A DNA stretch of 64,000 bases from Sphingopyxis sp. CCNWLW2 (GTDB lineage Bacteria > Pseudomonadota > Alphaproteobacteria > Sphingomonadales > Sphingomonadaceae): contig NZ_JBAWKJ010000003.1 in assembly GCF_037095755.1 (NCBI RefSeq), positions 620,001-684,000 of the forward strand, written 5' to 3'. Each line of letters opens with the position of its first letter. Position 1 is the stretch's first letter. A model generated the notes under the pieces. The model had not been told where the DNA came from. It saw only the letters and a program-made list of their open reading frames with translations, and ran no database searches. Shown in pieces: positions 44,298 through 52,367 of the stretch. The position numbers and the translations under genes are program-made.

Positions 44298-45434
44298 TTA
44301 CCGGAATTGTCGAAACGCCTTCCGAACCTCCTCGACAAAGATTTTCGGCTGCTCCCAGGCGGCGAAGTGGCCCCCGCGTTCGACCGTGTTCCAGTAGAAC
44401 AGATTCGTCCACTCTCGCTCGGCCCAGATGCGTGGAGCACGGTAAAATTCGCCGGGAAAGATCGTCGCCGCCATTGGCAGATCGATCTGGCCGGCGGAAT
44501 AGCCGCCAAAGCCGGTGCGAAAGACTTCCCAATAATATCGCGCGGACGAAGTGCCCGTGTTCGTGAACCAGTAGAGCGAGATGTTGTCGAGGATCGCATC
44601 GAACGCCACCGGCGGTCCTTCGTGACCGTCATTGCCCGACCAAGCATCAATCTTCTCGAACATCCATGCCGCTTGTGCGACCGGTGAATCAGCCAAGCCA
44701 TAGCCGAGCGTCTGAGGCCTCGTTCCCTGAAGGTTCGCATAGGCGGTGCCATCACTTTGAAAATCCGCCATGCTGGTGAGCGCGTGCCTTTCTTCGTCGC
44801 TTGGATCGACCGGATCAACCGCCGGAAAGACGAGCGGTAAATTCACATGCGCGGCAGCAAGGCCTGCCGGGCGAAGCTGGGCCAGGCGGTGGGTGATCAG
44901 GGACCCCCAATCGCCTCCTTGAGCGACCCAATGCGTGTATCCGAGCTTTCTCATCAAAACGCCCCACGCGCTTGCGGTGCGTTCAGCATTCCATCCGGCG
45001 ACGGTCGGATGCTGCGAAAATCCGTAACCCGGTATCGACGGAATAACGACGTTAAAGGCATCTGCGGCGTTTCCTCCATATGCCTCGGGGTCGATCAGCG
45101 GACCGATACTGTCGAGAAACTCAATTACCGAACCCGGCCAGCCATGCGTCAGTATGCCCGGGAGCGCGCCTGCCCGTGGCGACCGGACGTGGATGAAATG
45201 GATGTCTAGGTCGTCAATTTTCGCGTGAAACTGGGGATGTTGGTTTATGCGCTCCTCAAAGCGCCGCCAGTTATGGCGATACCGCCAATGATCGATTAGT
45301 TGGCGGGCGGTTTCGAGTTGCACCCCCTGACTCTTGTTATCAACGACTTCGCGGTCCGGCCACCGGGTCAAGGCAAGCCGAGCTTTCAAGTCGGTGATTG
45401 CGTTTTGCGGTATCTGCACTTTGAACGGGGTCAT
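44298..45434 (-). CDS. Epoxide hydrolase (EHN domain type)
   Basis: A protein of 378 residues. The N-terminal EHN domain has FKVQIPQNAITDLKARLALTRWP, followed by the lid-linked FEERINQHPQFHAKIDDLDIHFIH. The hydrolase core has THGWPGSV (HGWPG motif), the nucleophile Asp175 in QGGDWGSLI, the ring-opening Tyr in IPSIPGYGFSQHP, and the late His in RGGHFAAWEQP. This is a microsomal-type epoxide hydrolase. It is transcribed away from a divergent 200-bp region and faces the catalase gene, with no obvious terminator in between. Confidence 0.93.
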   Translation of the reverse strand: MTPFKVQIPQNAITDLKARLALTRWPDREVVDNKSQGVQLETARQLIDHWRYRHNWRRFEERINQHPQFHAKIDDLDIHFIHVRSPRAGALPGILTHGWPGSVIEFLDSIGPLIDPEAYGGNAADAFNVVIPSIPGYGFSQHPTVAGWNAERTASAWGVLMRKLGYTHWVAQGGDWGSLITHRLAQLRPAGLAAAHVNLPLVFPAVDPVDPSDEERHALTSMADFQSDGTAYANLQGTRPQTLGYGLADSPVAQAAWMFEKIDAWSGNDGHEGPPVAFDAILDNISLYWFTNTGTSSARYYWEVFRTGFGGYSAGQIDLPMAATIFPGEFYRAPRIWAEREWTNLFYWNTVERGGHFAAWEQPKIFVEEVRKAFRQFR

Positions 45435-45623
45435 GGAATGTCTCCTTCAAATTTCGCCCGGGATGCGCTGGCCATGTCGGAGGCTCCATCCTTTGCCGGT
45501 CGTCAGAATGAGGAGGGAGCGCTGAGTTCACCCAGGGAACGGGGCATCGTGCGGGCGCTCGGCCTTGGGTTATGCCCTCTCTCTCCGGCGGCTGGGGCGG
45601 TCGCACTCCGCTCCCAATGCGCA

Positions 45624-46577
45624 TCATCCAACCAGTCGTTCGCTAAGGATCCAAAGACGGTCCGCGAGTTCGGGATCGCTCGCCCACGGCTTCACGCCCC
45701 GCGTCGCCCCCTCCGCGGCAACGGGCGCGATATCGCAATCTTCGCAATAAACGCCGCCAACTCCCTCAAGTTGGGTGCTGACCGCACACCAAAGCTGGGT
45801 CGCGGCACCTTGGGGCACACTCTTCCGGTCGTTCGCCGGATCGATGATGGCGGCGCCGCTGTCGGCCATGATATTGTGTCGGAGGAGAGTTTCCGACGGT
45901 GTATGGCGCATGAGTCCGGTCAGAATAGCTCCGGGGTGAAGCGAGAAAGCCCGGATCCCACGGTCCCGATAACGTGCGTCGAGGGCGACCGCGAACAGGG
46001 CGTTAGCGGTCTTCGACTGACCATAGGCGACCGACGCGTCATAGGGACGTTTCACGAAGGCGGGGTCGTCGAAATCCATCGCACCGTGGAAATGGCCGCG
46101 GGACGAGACGGACACGACCCGCGCACTTCCCGAATTTTGGAGCGCCGGGAGCAATTGCTGCACCAATCGAAAATGGCCGAGGTGATTCACCGCGAACTGA
46201 CCTTCATTACCGTCAGCATCGCGGAACAGGGGTGGGATCATAATCCCGGCGCTATTGATCAAGATGTCGAGGGGCGCGCCTGACACCAGAAAATCCATGG
46301 CAAACCGGTCGACGGATGTGCGATCGAGTAGGTCCATCGGCGCGACGGTGAGCCGTGGTATCGAGGCGGTTTGCGCGAGCGCCTTCGGGACGTCTCGAGC
46401 CGGCACGATGACATGGGCACCCGCTTCCGCTAACACCCTGGCGCTTTCCAGCCCAAGCCCCGAATAGCCGCCAGTAATTATCGCGGTCTTTCCCGAAAGA
46501 TCGACTCCCTCCATGATCTGCTGGGCTGTCGTGAAGGCGTTAAAACCGGAATTGAGGGGATGCTGAATGGTCGGCAT
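45624..46577 (-). CDS. SDR-family oxidoreductase, WWOX/retinol-dehydrogenase type
   Basis: A protein of 317 residues. SGKTAIITGGYSGLGLESARVLAEAGAHVIVPAR has the NADP-binding loop (TGGYSGLGLE), LINSAGIMIPP the NAG-like motif, and RVVSVSSRGHFHG the catalytic Ser. YGQSKTANALFAV has the Tyr-x3-Lys pair, and LHPGAILTGLMRH the product side. The long C-terminus is typical of the WW-domain-oxidoreductase-like group. Substrate is unknown. Between it and the epoxide hydrolase start there is a 189-bp gap on the same strand, so cotranscription is possible but unproven. Confidence 0.9.
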   Translation of the reverse strand: MPTIQHPLNSGFNAFTTAQQIMEGVDLSGKTAIITGGYSGLGLESARVLAEAGAHVIVPARDVPKALAQTASIPRLTVAPMDLLDRTSVDRFAMDFLVSGAPLDILINSAGIMIPPLFRDADGNEGQFAVNHLGHFRLVQQLLPALQNSGSARVVSVSSRGHFHGAMDFDDPAFVKRPYDASVAYGQSKTANALFAVALDARYRDRGIRAFSLHPGAILTGLMRHTPSETLLRHNIMADSGAAIIDPANDRKSVPQGAATQLWCAVSTQLEGVGGVYCEDCDIAPVAAEGATRGVKPWASDPELADRLWILSERLVG

Positions 46578-46795
46578 GAAGGGCTCCTGGATCGAACGTG
46601 AGGTACGTCGGATGAGATCGAAGCCGAAAGGTAAGGCGAAGCGGCCTTGGAATTAGGTGCGAGAGTTGATGGTTTGAATGTACCAAGAGGCCGGAGCTGA
46701 ACTGGAACAGGCGACAGCCTCATCATTCTGTGGCCCCGAGTGCGGATCGGCCTGGGCGCGGCGCATCCATCGGCGTCCTGATGTCCTCTTGGACG

Positions 46796-47692
46796 TCAGC
46801 CCTTCGCCGTGTGCGGTGCCAACGCCATCGCGATGAAGTCGTTGAACAGACGGACGCGCAGCGGCGGAAATCTGCCAAAAGCATGAAGCGTCTGCACCGG
46901 AACCGGCGCGAGCGGCATCGCTGGCAATATCTCGACGAGCCGCCCCGTCGCCAGGTCTTCCGCCACGGCGGCGCGCAGCAATTGTGCTATCCCGATCCCG
47001 TTCAGTGCTGCAATTCGCATCGCCTGACCGGAATCCGTATCAAGGACGCTGCCCGTATCCAATCTTGAGCCATCGGCGAAAATGATCGGTGAGGCGCGGG
47101 ATCCCAACAAATAGCGGATATGTGCGGCTTCGGCGATATCTTCGACCGAAGCCTGCGCCCCGCTGCGTTCAAGATATGCAGGGGATGCTACGAGGATGAG
47201 TGACAGTTTGCCGAGCGAGCGAGCGATCCAGTCGACCGCATTCACTTCGCCAGCGCGCAGCGCCACATCAAAACCTTCGCGAACGAGGTCGACATGACGA
47301 TCCGTGATGCTGATTTCCAGCGCGATGTCGGGATAAAGCGAGACAAAGTCCCGCGTCAGCGCATCAACAAGGATCGGGCCCAATATTCCGGGCAGGCTGA
47401 TCCGCAGCCGTCCGCGCGCGCTGCCCGCGTCTCCGAGCACTTCGTCAGCATCCTCAAGCGCCTGAAGCAACGGCGCGATACGCTCGTAATAAGCAGCGCC
47501 GTCCGCCGTTAGCGACAACGACCGCGTCGATCTGAGGAACAACTTCATCCCGAGTTGGCGTTCGAGCCGTTCCACGCTTTTTGATATCGCAGAGGGCGTC
47601 GATCCGGCCAGCCGGGCCGCGGCACTGAAAGATCCGGCTTCGACGGCGCGGACGAAGGCCAGCAGGCCTGTGGCGTGCTCAAGAGATTTCAT
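46796..47692 (-). CDS. LysR-family transcriptional regulator
   Basis: A protein of 298 residues. The N-terminal helix-turn-helix reads LLAFVRAVEAGSFSAAARLAGSTPSAISKSVERLERQLGMKLFLRSTRSL, typical of LysR proteins. The effector-binding domain follows with RLRISLPGILGPILV and the strand EISITDRHVDLVREGFDVALRAG. It is divergent to the SDR gene at 47791. An inverted repeat CAAAGG-N7-CCTTTG (47707-47725) in the 98-bp gap is the candidate LysR box. It likely controls that SDR and itself. Confidence 0.93.
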   Translation of the reverse strand: MKSLEHATGLLAFVRAVEAGSFSAAARLAGSTPSAISKSVERLERQLGMKLFLRSTRSLSLTADGAAYYERIAPLLQALEDADEVLGDAGSARGRLRISLPGILGPILVDALTRDFVSLYPDIALEISITDRHVDLVREGFDVALRAGEVNAVDWIARSLGKLSLILVASPAYLERSGAQASVEDIAEAAHIRYLLGSRASPIIFADGSRLDTGSVLDTDSGQAMRIAALNGIGIAQLLRAAVAEDLATGRLVEILPAMPLAPVPVQTLHAFGRFPPLRVRLFNDFIAMALAPHTAKG

Positions 47693-47706
47693 TCGAGAGT
47701 TTTTGG

Positions 47707-47725
47707 CAAAGGTGATGTGCCTTTG
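47707..47725. promoter_or_regulatory. Candidate LysR box between regulator and SDR genes
   Basis: CAAAGG and CCTTTG form a 6-bp inverted repeat separated by 7 bp, within the divergent promoter between the LysR gene (start 47692) and the SDR gene (start 47791). The size fits the T-N11-A type recognition site. It is 14 bp upstream of the LysR start codon, which suggests negative autoregulation. Confidence 0.5.
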
Positions 47726-47790
47726 TCCACCCTTATTTGCCTCTCTGGAACCGCCATATCGCGTCCATCTGCAATGAAAAGGTAATGACC

Positions 47791-48540
47791 ATGTCTCGTT
47801 TAAAAGGAAAGGTGGCGGTGATCACCGGCGGAAACAGCGGCATTGGCCTCGCGACCGCGAAGCTTTTTGCCGAAGAAGGCGCGCAGGTGGTGATCACCGG
47901 CCGCCGCAAGCAGGTAGTCGATGACGCCGTGCGCGAAATAGGCGCCGGCGCGATCGGCATCCAGGGTGATTCCGCCGATCCCGCGCATCATCGGCTGCTG
48001 GCCGATTTCGTCCGCGAACGCTTCGACGGCGCCGATATCTATATCGCCAACGCCGGCGTGATCACGATCACGGACTCGCACAATGTGTCCGAGGCCGAAT
48101 ATGACACGCAATTCGCGATCAACGCGCGCGGCACCTTTTTCGGGGTGCAGAGCATGGCCTCCGTCCTGCGCGACGGCGGATCGATCATCTGCCTCGGGTC
48201 GCTCGCGAGCGACAAGGTGCTCGACGGCCATCCCGTCTATGCCGGGACCAAAGCCGCGATCGGCGCTTTCGCGCGGAGCTGGGCGCTCGATTTCAAGGCG
48301 CGCGGTATCCGCGTCAACATGCTGAGCCCCGGACCGACCGATACGGCGATCATCGAAAAGCTCGGCATCGCACCCGAGGATATCGAAGGTTTCGAAGCGA
48401 TGATGGCGGGCGCCATTCCGCTTGGCCGGTTCGGTCGTCCCGAAGAACTCGCACAGGCCGCACTTTTCCTCGCGTCGGACGCGAGCAGTTTCATCACCGG
48501 CATCAACCTGCGCGTCGACGGCGGAATGGCACTGATCTGA
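47791..48540 (+). CDS. SDR-family oxidoreductase (paralogue of the one at 23.4 kb)
   Basis: A protein of 249 residues from the ATG at 47791, chosen because it aligns with the paralogue's start. The motifs match the 23.4-kb copy almost residue for residue: TGGNSGIGLA, the GRRKQVVDDAVREIGAGAI segment, catalytic Ser in CLGSLAS, YAGTKAA and the end TGINLRVDGGMALI. Such close similarity within 25 kb points to duplication or to selection for two copies. It is divergent to a LysR regulator and leads an operon with a SnoaL-like gene and an outer-membrane protein. Confidence 0.93.
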   Translation: MSRLKGKVAVITGGNSGIGLATAKLFAEEGAQVVITGRRKQVVDDAVREIGAGAIGIQGDSADPAHHRLLADFVRERFDGADIYIANAGVITITDSHNVSEAEYDTQFAINARGTFFGVQSMASVLRDGGSIICLGSLASDKVLDGHPVYAGTKAAIGAFARSWALDFKARGIRVNMLSPGPTDTAIIEKLGIAPEDIEGFEAMMAGAIPLGRFGRPEELAQAALFLASDASSFITGINLRVDGGMALI

Positions 48541-48571
48541 CTCCGCATCTCCCCAAATGAAAGGAAATACC

Positions 48572-48997
48572 ATGACCAAATCTACCATCGACCCCGCGAT
48601 CGATACGCTGATCCATGACGTCGTTCATGTCGGCAGCGCCTATGACATCGAGGGCATGGAACAGCTGTACACGGCCGACCAGAGCTTTCTGGTGCTTGGC
48701 AGCAATGGCGAGGTCACGCGGGTCAGCCGCACCGACTCATTGGCCGAATTCCGTTCGCGCCGCGACGCCGGCGAACCGCCGCTGTCGACCGAACATCGGG
48801 TGCTTCACGTCGAACAACAGGGCGATCATGCGACCGCGATCCTTTATCGCCGCATGAGCCCCGAAGCGCCTGCTGCAATGTACGAACTGCGGCTGCGTAA
48901 GGACAGCGGCCGCTGGATGGTCGCGGGTGAAACCGTGACTCCCTGGCCCGGCGGCATCGACGGGAACTTCCTGCCCAAACGCCGGCAAGCCGCCTGA
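48572..48997 (+). CDS. SnoaL/NTF2-like (DUF4440-type) protein
   Basis: A protein of 141 residues from the ATG at 48572, preceded by AAAGGA. The DUF4440/SnoaL-like cone fold can be seen: helix DTLIHDVVHVGSAYDIEGMEQLYTADQSFLVLGSNGEV, then strands LSTEHRVLHVEQQGDHATAILYRRM and MYELRLRKDSGRWMVAGE, with the typical W near the end. These proteins bind small hydrophobic molecules or act as isomerases; the activity here is unknown. It lies 31 bp after the SDR gene in the same orientation. Confidence 0.85.
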   Translation: MTKSTIDPAIDTLIHDVVHVGSAYDIEGMEQLYTADQSFLVLGSNGEVTRVSRTDSLAEFRSRRDAGEPPLSTEHRVLHVEQQGDHATAILYRRMSPEAPAAMYELRLRKDSGRWMVAGETVTPWPGGIDGNFLPKRRQAA

Positions 48998-49036
48998 GGA
49001 TCATCTTCTCCCCCCACACTGACCAAAGGATTTACG

Positions 49037-49645
49037 ATGAAATATCTTCTTATACCCCTTGCGCTCGGTCTTGCTGCGACGAGCTACGCGCAACCCGCAG
49101 CAGCTCAGTCCTTCGAAGGTCCATATGTCGGGGCTCAGGCCGGCTGGACCCAGAACAAGCTTGGTCAACTCGACACCGATGTTGGCACGGCACAGGTCGA
49201 TCGGTCGCGCGACGCAGCCACAGCGGGCATATTCTTCGGCTATAATATCGAGCCGGTCCACCGGATCGTCGTTTCTGCGGAAGGGGCGGTCAATTTCGGC
49301 TTCGATGACGGCGTCGCCCGGTCTCAGAAGGATGCGATGGCCAGCATAAATCCGGAATATGGTTTCGATCTGGGCGTTCGTGCGGGCTATCTCGTCACCG
49401 ATAAAACACTCGTTTACGCGCGCGGCGGTTATGAAAATGTCCGCGCGTCAGCCCGCCTCCTCGACCTAGAGGGGCCGCGTAGCGGCAAGGATAATTTCGA
49501 CGGCTGGACGATCGGTGGCGGCGTAGAGCGGTTCGTTACCGATCGCATCTCCGCGCGCATCGAATATCGCTACAGTGACCTCGGTGGCAGCGGATCCAAG
49601 TTCGAGCGGCATCAGGCGCTCGCCGGCGTCGCCTGGCATTTCTAA
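49037..49645 (+). CDS. Small outer-membrane beta-barrel protein (Omp25/OmpA-like barrel)
   Basis: A protein of 202 residues. The signal peptide MKYLLIPLALGLAATSYAQPAAAQ precedes a mature protein starting SFEGPYVGAQAGWTQNKLG, the typical eight-strand barrel opening of alphaproteobacterial Omp25/Omp31-like proteins. Alternating strands (GYNIEPVHRIVVSAEGAVNFGFD, LVTDKTLVYARGGYENV, ERFVTDRISARIEYRYSDLG) end with the terminal aromatic residue in WHF. There is no OmpA peptidoglycan-binding domain. It is the last gene before a strong terminator and is probably cotranscribed with the SDR and SnoaL-like genes. Confidence 0.88.
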   Translation: MKYLLIPLALGLAATSYAQPAAAQSFEGPYVGAQAGWTQNKLGQLDTDVGTAQVDRSRDAATAGIFFGYNIEPVHRIVVSAEGAVNFGFDDGVARSQKDAMASINPEYGFDLGVRAGYLVTDKTLVYARGGYENVRASARLLDLEGPRSGKDNFDGWTIGGGVERFVTDRISARIEYRYSDLGGSGSKFERHQALAGVAWHF

Positions 49646-49662
49646 GCGCGTCCGGCGATTTC

Positions 49663-49693
49663 CGATCGAGGCAAGCCTGTCTTGCCTCGATCG
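49663..49693 (+). terminator. Strong hairpin terminator after the outer-membrane protein gene
   Basis: CGATCGAGGCAAG (49663-49675) pairs perfectly with CTTGCCTCGATCG (49681-49693) around a 5-nt loop (CCTGT). The 13-bp stem starts 18 bp past the stop codon. No T-run follows directly, but the stem strength and position make a terminator likely. Confidence 0.65.
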
Positions 49694-49921
49694 ATCCGCG
49701 CGGATAACCAAGCCGTGCCGAACTTGGCGGCAATCCGGCAACGGATAGGGCGGCTACGCGGGTTTACTCAGCCATCAGCTTTCGTGGTGTAAATCATGTG
49801 TAATGACGCCGCCATTCGTCGCAATGTTCTGCTAACGTTCCAAATCGTCGCCGACACGAAAAATCCAAGATTATCCGTGGTTTTCCATCTTTCACTAACT
49901 ATCGAAATACCTGTTCTGTTG

Positions 49922-49977
49922 GACTGTAAATCTGCCCGGGTTTCCGTACGCTGGTTCGAATCCAGCCCTGTCCACCA
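49922..49977 (+). other. Truncated tRNA-Tyr (3' part only): attachment-site relic
   Basis: The anticodon loop CTGTAAA (GUA anticodon), long variable arm, T-arm GCTGGTTCGAATCCAGC, acceptor 3' strand CCTGTCC, discriminator A and CCA at 49975-49977 match tRNA-Tyr. The 5' acceptor strand, D-arm and 5' side of the anticodon stem are absent: the preceding bases do not contain GGACAGG. So this is the 3' half only, the part that integrative elements duplicate when they insert into a tRNA 3' end. An integrase N-terminal stub follows within 100 bp. Confidence 0.85.
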
Positions 49978-50028
49978 CCGCCCCAAAGGGCGCTGAAAAC
50001 CCTAGAAAACATAGGTTTCTGACCTTCC

Positions 50029-50051
50029 GTTGCTACACAAAGTTGCTACAC
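50029..50051. repeat. Direct repeat GTTGCTACAC near the attachment site
   Basis: GTTGCTACAC occurs at 50029-50038 and again at 50042-50051 with three bases between, right after the tRNA-Tyr fragment and just before the integrase stub. Such short repeats beside an integrase gene may be arm-type binding sites or part of its promoter. The function is inference from position only. Confidence 0.4.
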
Positions 50052-50057
50052 GGAGGC

Positions 50058-50228
50058 ATGGAAGCTGTGTTCAATTTATCCCGCAGAAAAGGGTCCGCGA
50101 AGTGGCAGGTTCGGAAGCGTTGGCCGACTGACGTTGCCAGAATCCTCCCCGGTGAGTTCAATATGTCCACCGGAGAGAAGGACAAGAAGGCCGCGCAGGG
50201 GATGCTCCCAGTGATCGCGGCGGCATAG
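50058..50228 (+). pseudogene. Tyrosine recombinase (phage/ICE integrase) N-terminal stub
   Basis: From the ATG at 50058 (GGAGG six bases upstream), 56 codons read NLSRRKGSAKWQVRKRWP, then VARILPGEF and STGEKDKKAA, the usual opening of integrase N-terminal domains (R-K-G-S-x-x-Y-x-x-RRxP-x-DL, then ILPGEFxxSTGxxDxKEA). The frame then stops (TAG at 50226-50228). No core-binding or catalytic domain with the R-H-R-Y residues follows; the next gene is a convergent hydrolase. It is a truncated integrase at an element edge. Confidence 0.75.
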
Positions 50229-50260
50229 CGGGCTGACCGGGCGATGCGGAGGCCGGATTA

Positions 50261-51139
50261 TCAGGCATGATGCTCCTTGTGCAGGGCATGTCTGGAAAAG
50301 GCGATGATGGCATCGTTGAAGATATCGTTGCGGTCGCCCGCGACCATGTGACCCGCGCCGGCGATATCGGCGACCTCGAGCCGGGGGAGCCGGCGGCGAA
50401 ACGCCGCGATGCTGGCATCGCTCACGACATCGCTCGACAGGCCGCGAACGAGCAGGACGGGAAGGTCGGGGAGGGTGGCCAGTGTTTCGGCGGCTTCCGG
50501 CAAGGCGCCGAGTGAGTCCGACCGCTGCCTGTCCAGCATCCGCGGATCCCAATGCCAGTAGAGCCGCCCGTCGTCGCGGCGGCGGAGATTCTTCATCAAG
50601 CCGCTCGTATCGCGCGTCCGGGGCCGGTGCGGATTATAGGCATCGACCGCGGCGGCGGCTTCCTCGACCGAGGCGAAGCCGCTCCGGTGACTGTGCATGA
50701 AGGAGAGGACGCGCTCGATACCGCGGGGCTCGGGTTCAGGGGCGATATCGACCAGCACCAGTCCCGCGGGTCGCAAGCCCTTATGGATAGCGTGAATCGC
50801 GGTTGCGCCGCCGAGCGAGGCGCCGACGAGGATGAACGGGACGTGCAGGAGGCTGGCCACAGCCTTCAGATCATTGGCCCGGTCGCCGATGAAATAGGCA
50901 CCATCGGGCGACCAGTCGCTGTCGCCATGCCCGCGCGCGTCGAAGTTCAGGGTTTGCAATCCCTCGGAGCGCAGGCGCTCCACCGCGCGGCTCCAGCTAT
51001 GCCGCGTCTGACCCCCGCCATGGAGCAGGATCACTGCCGGGGCGCCTGCCGGACCGCCATGATCGACGACGAGGTCGAGACCGTCCGCCGAGCGAATGAT
51101 GCGCTGTTGCAACGGTAGTATATGCTGGACGTCGGTCAT
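50261..51139 (-). CDS. Alpha/beta hydrolase downstream of a Rieske oxygenase
   Basis: A protein of 292 residues. Features: LHGGGQTRHSW (oxyanion region), the nucleophile Ser in VGASLGGATAI, Asp in VRGLSSDVVSDAS and His in GAGHMVAGDR, giving a Ser-Asp-His hydrolase in the MhpC/esterase style. Its start overlaps the oxygenase stop as ATGA, so the two are translationally coupled and likely act in one pathway: ring hydroxylation followed by ester or C-C bond hydrolysis. The exact substrate is unknown. Confidence 0.88.
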   Translation of the reverse strand: MTDVQHILPLQQRIIRSADGLDLVVDHGGPAGAPAVILLHGGGQTRHSWSRAVERLRSEGLQTLNFDARGHGDSDWSPDGAYFIGDRANDLKAVASLLHVPFILVGASLGGATAIHAIHKGLRPAGLVLVDIAPEPEPRGIERVLSFMHSHRSGFASVEEAAAAVDAYNPHRPRTRDTSGLMKNLRRRDDGRLYWHWDPRMLDRQRSDSLGALPEAAETLATLPDLPVLLVRGLSSDVVSDASIAAFRRRLPRLEVADIAGAGHMVAGDRNDIFNDAIIAFSRHALHKEHHA

Positions 51140-52302
51140 GCGGGTTTCCTTGTGGTGGCGGTGTCGAGATGCTCCATCACCGTTTGATTGAACCGGTCGA
51201 GCGCCCCCTCGAACCGTCCGAACAGGAAATGATCGTTCGCGCCTGAAGCCAGCCCGGCGTGAATGCCTTCGCCGATCCTAATGTCTTCCTCCAGCGTCTT
51301 GATGGTGATCGCGTGGTTGCGCTGCCAATGGCCGTCGCCTTTCCCTTCGCCCGGTTCGCTGCCGGTCGGGGCGAGCGTTGCGAGGCGAAGACTGGTGCGG
51401 CCGGGCGCGAGCGGCTCCTGCCTGATCCAGACCACATGATCCTGCTGGACGAGCAACTGCGTCGTCGGAAACAGCGTGTAGACGAGGTTGGCATGGTCGC
51501 GCATCCGCCAGCCATCGCGCGAGGTATCGGTGAGCGCCGCCACGCCGGTGCGCGGCAGGACCGAGCGCAGATGCGGCCCCAACGCACGATAACCGGAGAG
51601 ATTGTCCTCGAAATAGGGGCCGATGGTGTCGCGATGCGCGACACGGAAGTGATAGGATTCGATTCCGCCTTCGATCAGGAGCTTCCAGTTGGCGTTGCAG
51701 ACCATGCGGTCCTCGGCCGCGATCGTCATTGCCGCCATCCCCAGCGCGTCGAGCTCGTCCGCGAGCGGCGCGAAATAGCCGTCGAAGTCGAAGCCGCCTC
51801 CGGCATCTCCCGCCACCCAGACGAAACCGAAGGCTTCATGCACCGGCAGCGGCTTCAGGCCGATACCCGTCTTGTCGATCCCGCCGAAGCCGCTCTCGAA
51901 ATGGGGGGCGCCGACAAGCGGGCCCGAATTGGCATAGGTCCAGCCGTGATAGGGACAGGTGAAGCGATGCGCGCAACCCGATGCGGCCTCGACCAACCTT
52001 GCACCGCGGTGGCGGCAGACGTTGAGAAAAGCATGCGCCGCGCCCTGCCTGTCGCGCGTCAGCAGGACGGGAAGGCCGTGGACGTCGCAGCGCAGGAAGG
52101 CGCCGGGGCCAGCGAGCTCGCTGACATGCGCCGCGGCCTGAGGCAGGCGGCGCATGATCGCTTCGCGCTCGCGGGTGAAGCGTGTTTCGTCAAGATATTG
52201 TTCGACGGGGCTCTGCGCGACGGTCTCGTCGAGGAAAAAGCTTCGGGTCGCGGCGAGCGACCGCAATTCATCGATGAGTTCAAGTTCGACCCCGCGGTCC
52301 AT
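51136..52302 (-). CDS. Aromatic ring-hydroxylating oxygenase, large (alpha) subunit
   Basis: A protein of 388 residues. The Rieske [2Fe-2S] centre is formed by Cys96-x-His98 (NVCRHRGARLV) and Cys116-x2-His119 (FTCPYHGWTY). The mononuclear iron site is in NWKLLIEGGIESYHFRVAHRD, with the two His of the facial triad. The N-terminal region is typical of Rieske oxygenases that act without a small subunit. No ferredoxin, reductase or beta-subunit gene is adjacent, so electron-transfer partners must be elsewhere. A divergent TetR gene and two TACCG-type palindromes lie at its promoter. Confidence 0.92.
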   Translation of the reverse strand: MDRGVELELIDELRSLAATRSFFLDETVAQSPVEQYLDETRFTREREAIMRRLPQAAAHVSELAGPGAFLRCDVHGLPVLLTRDRQGAAHAFLNVCRHRGARLVEAASGCAHRFTCPYHGWTYANSGPLVGAPHFESGFGGIDKTGIGLKPLPVHEAFGFVWVAGDAGGGFDFDGYFAPLADELDALGMAAMTIAAEDRMVCNANWKLLIEGGIESYHFRVAHRDTIGPYFEDNLSGYRALGPHLRSVLPRTGVAALTDTSRDGWRMRDHANLVYTLFPTTQLLVQQDHVVWIRQEPLAPGRTSLRLATLAPTGSEPGEGKGDGHWQRNHAITIKTLEEDIRIGEGIHAGLASGANDHFLFGRFEGALDRFNQTVMEHLDTATTRKPA

Positions 52303-52313
52303 GCGAATCCCCT

Positions 52314-52349
52314 TACCGGTTGGTAGGGACGTTGACTTACCGATCGGTA
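52314..52349. promoter_or_regulatory. Two TetR-type palindromes in the divergent promoter
   Basis: TACCGGTTGGTA (52314-52325) and TACCGATCGGTA (52338-52349; the latter a perfect 12-bp palindrome) have centres 24 bp apart. They lie between the start of the Rieske oxygenase (52302, minus) and the TetR gene (52368, plus). The spacing and symmetry fit cooperative TetR-dimer binding that shuts off both promoters. The TTGACT box at 52332-52337 lies between them. Confidence 0.7.
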
Positions 52350-52367
52350 GGCGTCAAGTCATGGCGC

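Noticed and set aside
49922..49977. A complete tRNA-Tyr gene
   Set aside because: The 5' acceptor strand, D-arm and half of the anticodon stem cannot be found upstream; only the 3' part remains.
49768..49986. Minus-strand open frame beginning MGRWWTGLDSNQR
   Set aside because: It is antisense to the tRNA-Tyr 3' part. GLDSNQR-type frames are a well-known artefact of reading tRNA 3' ends backwards.
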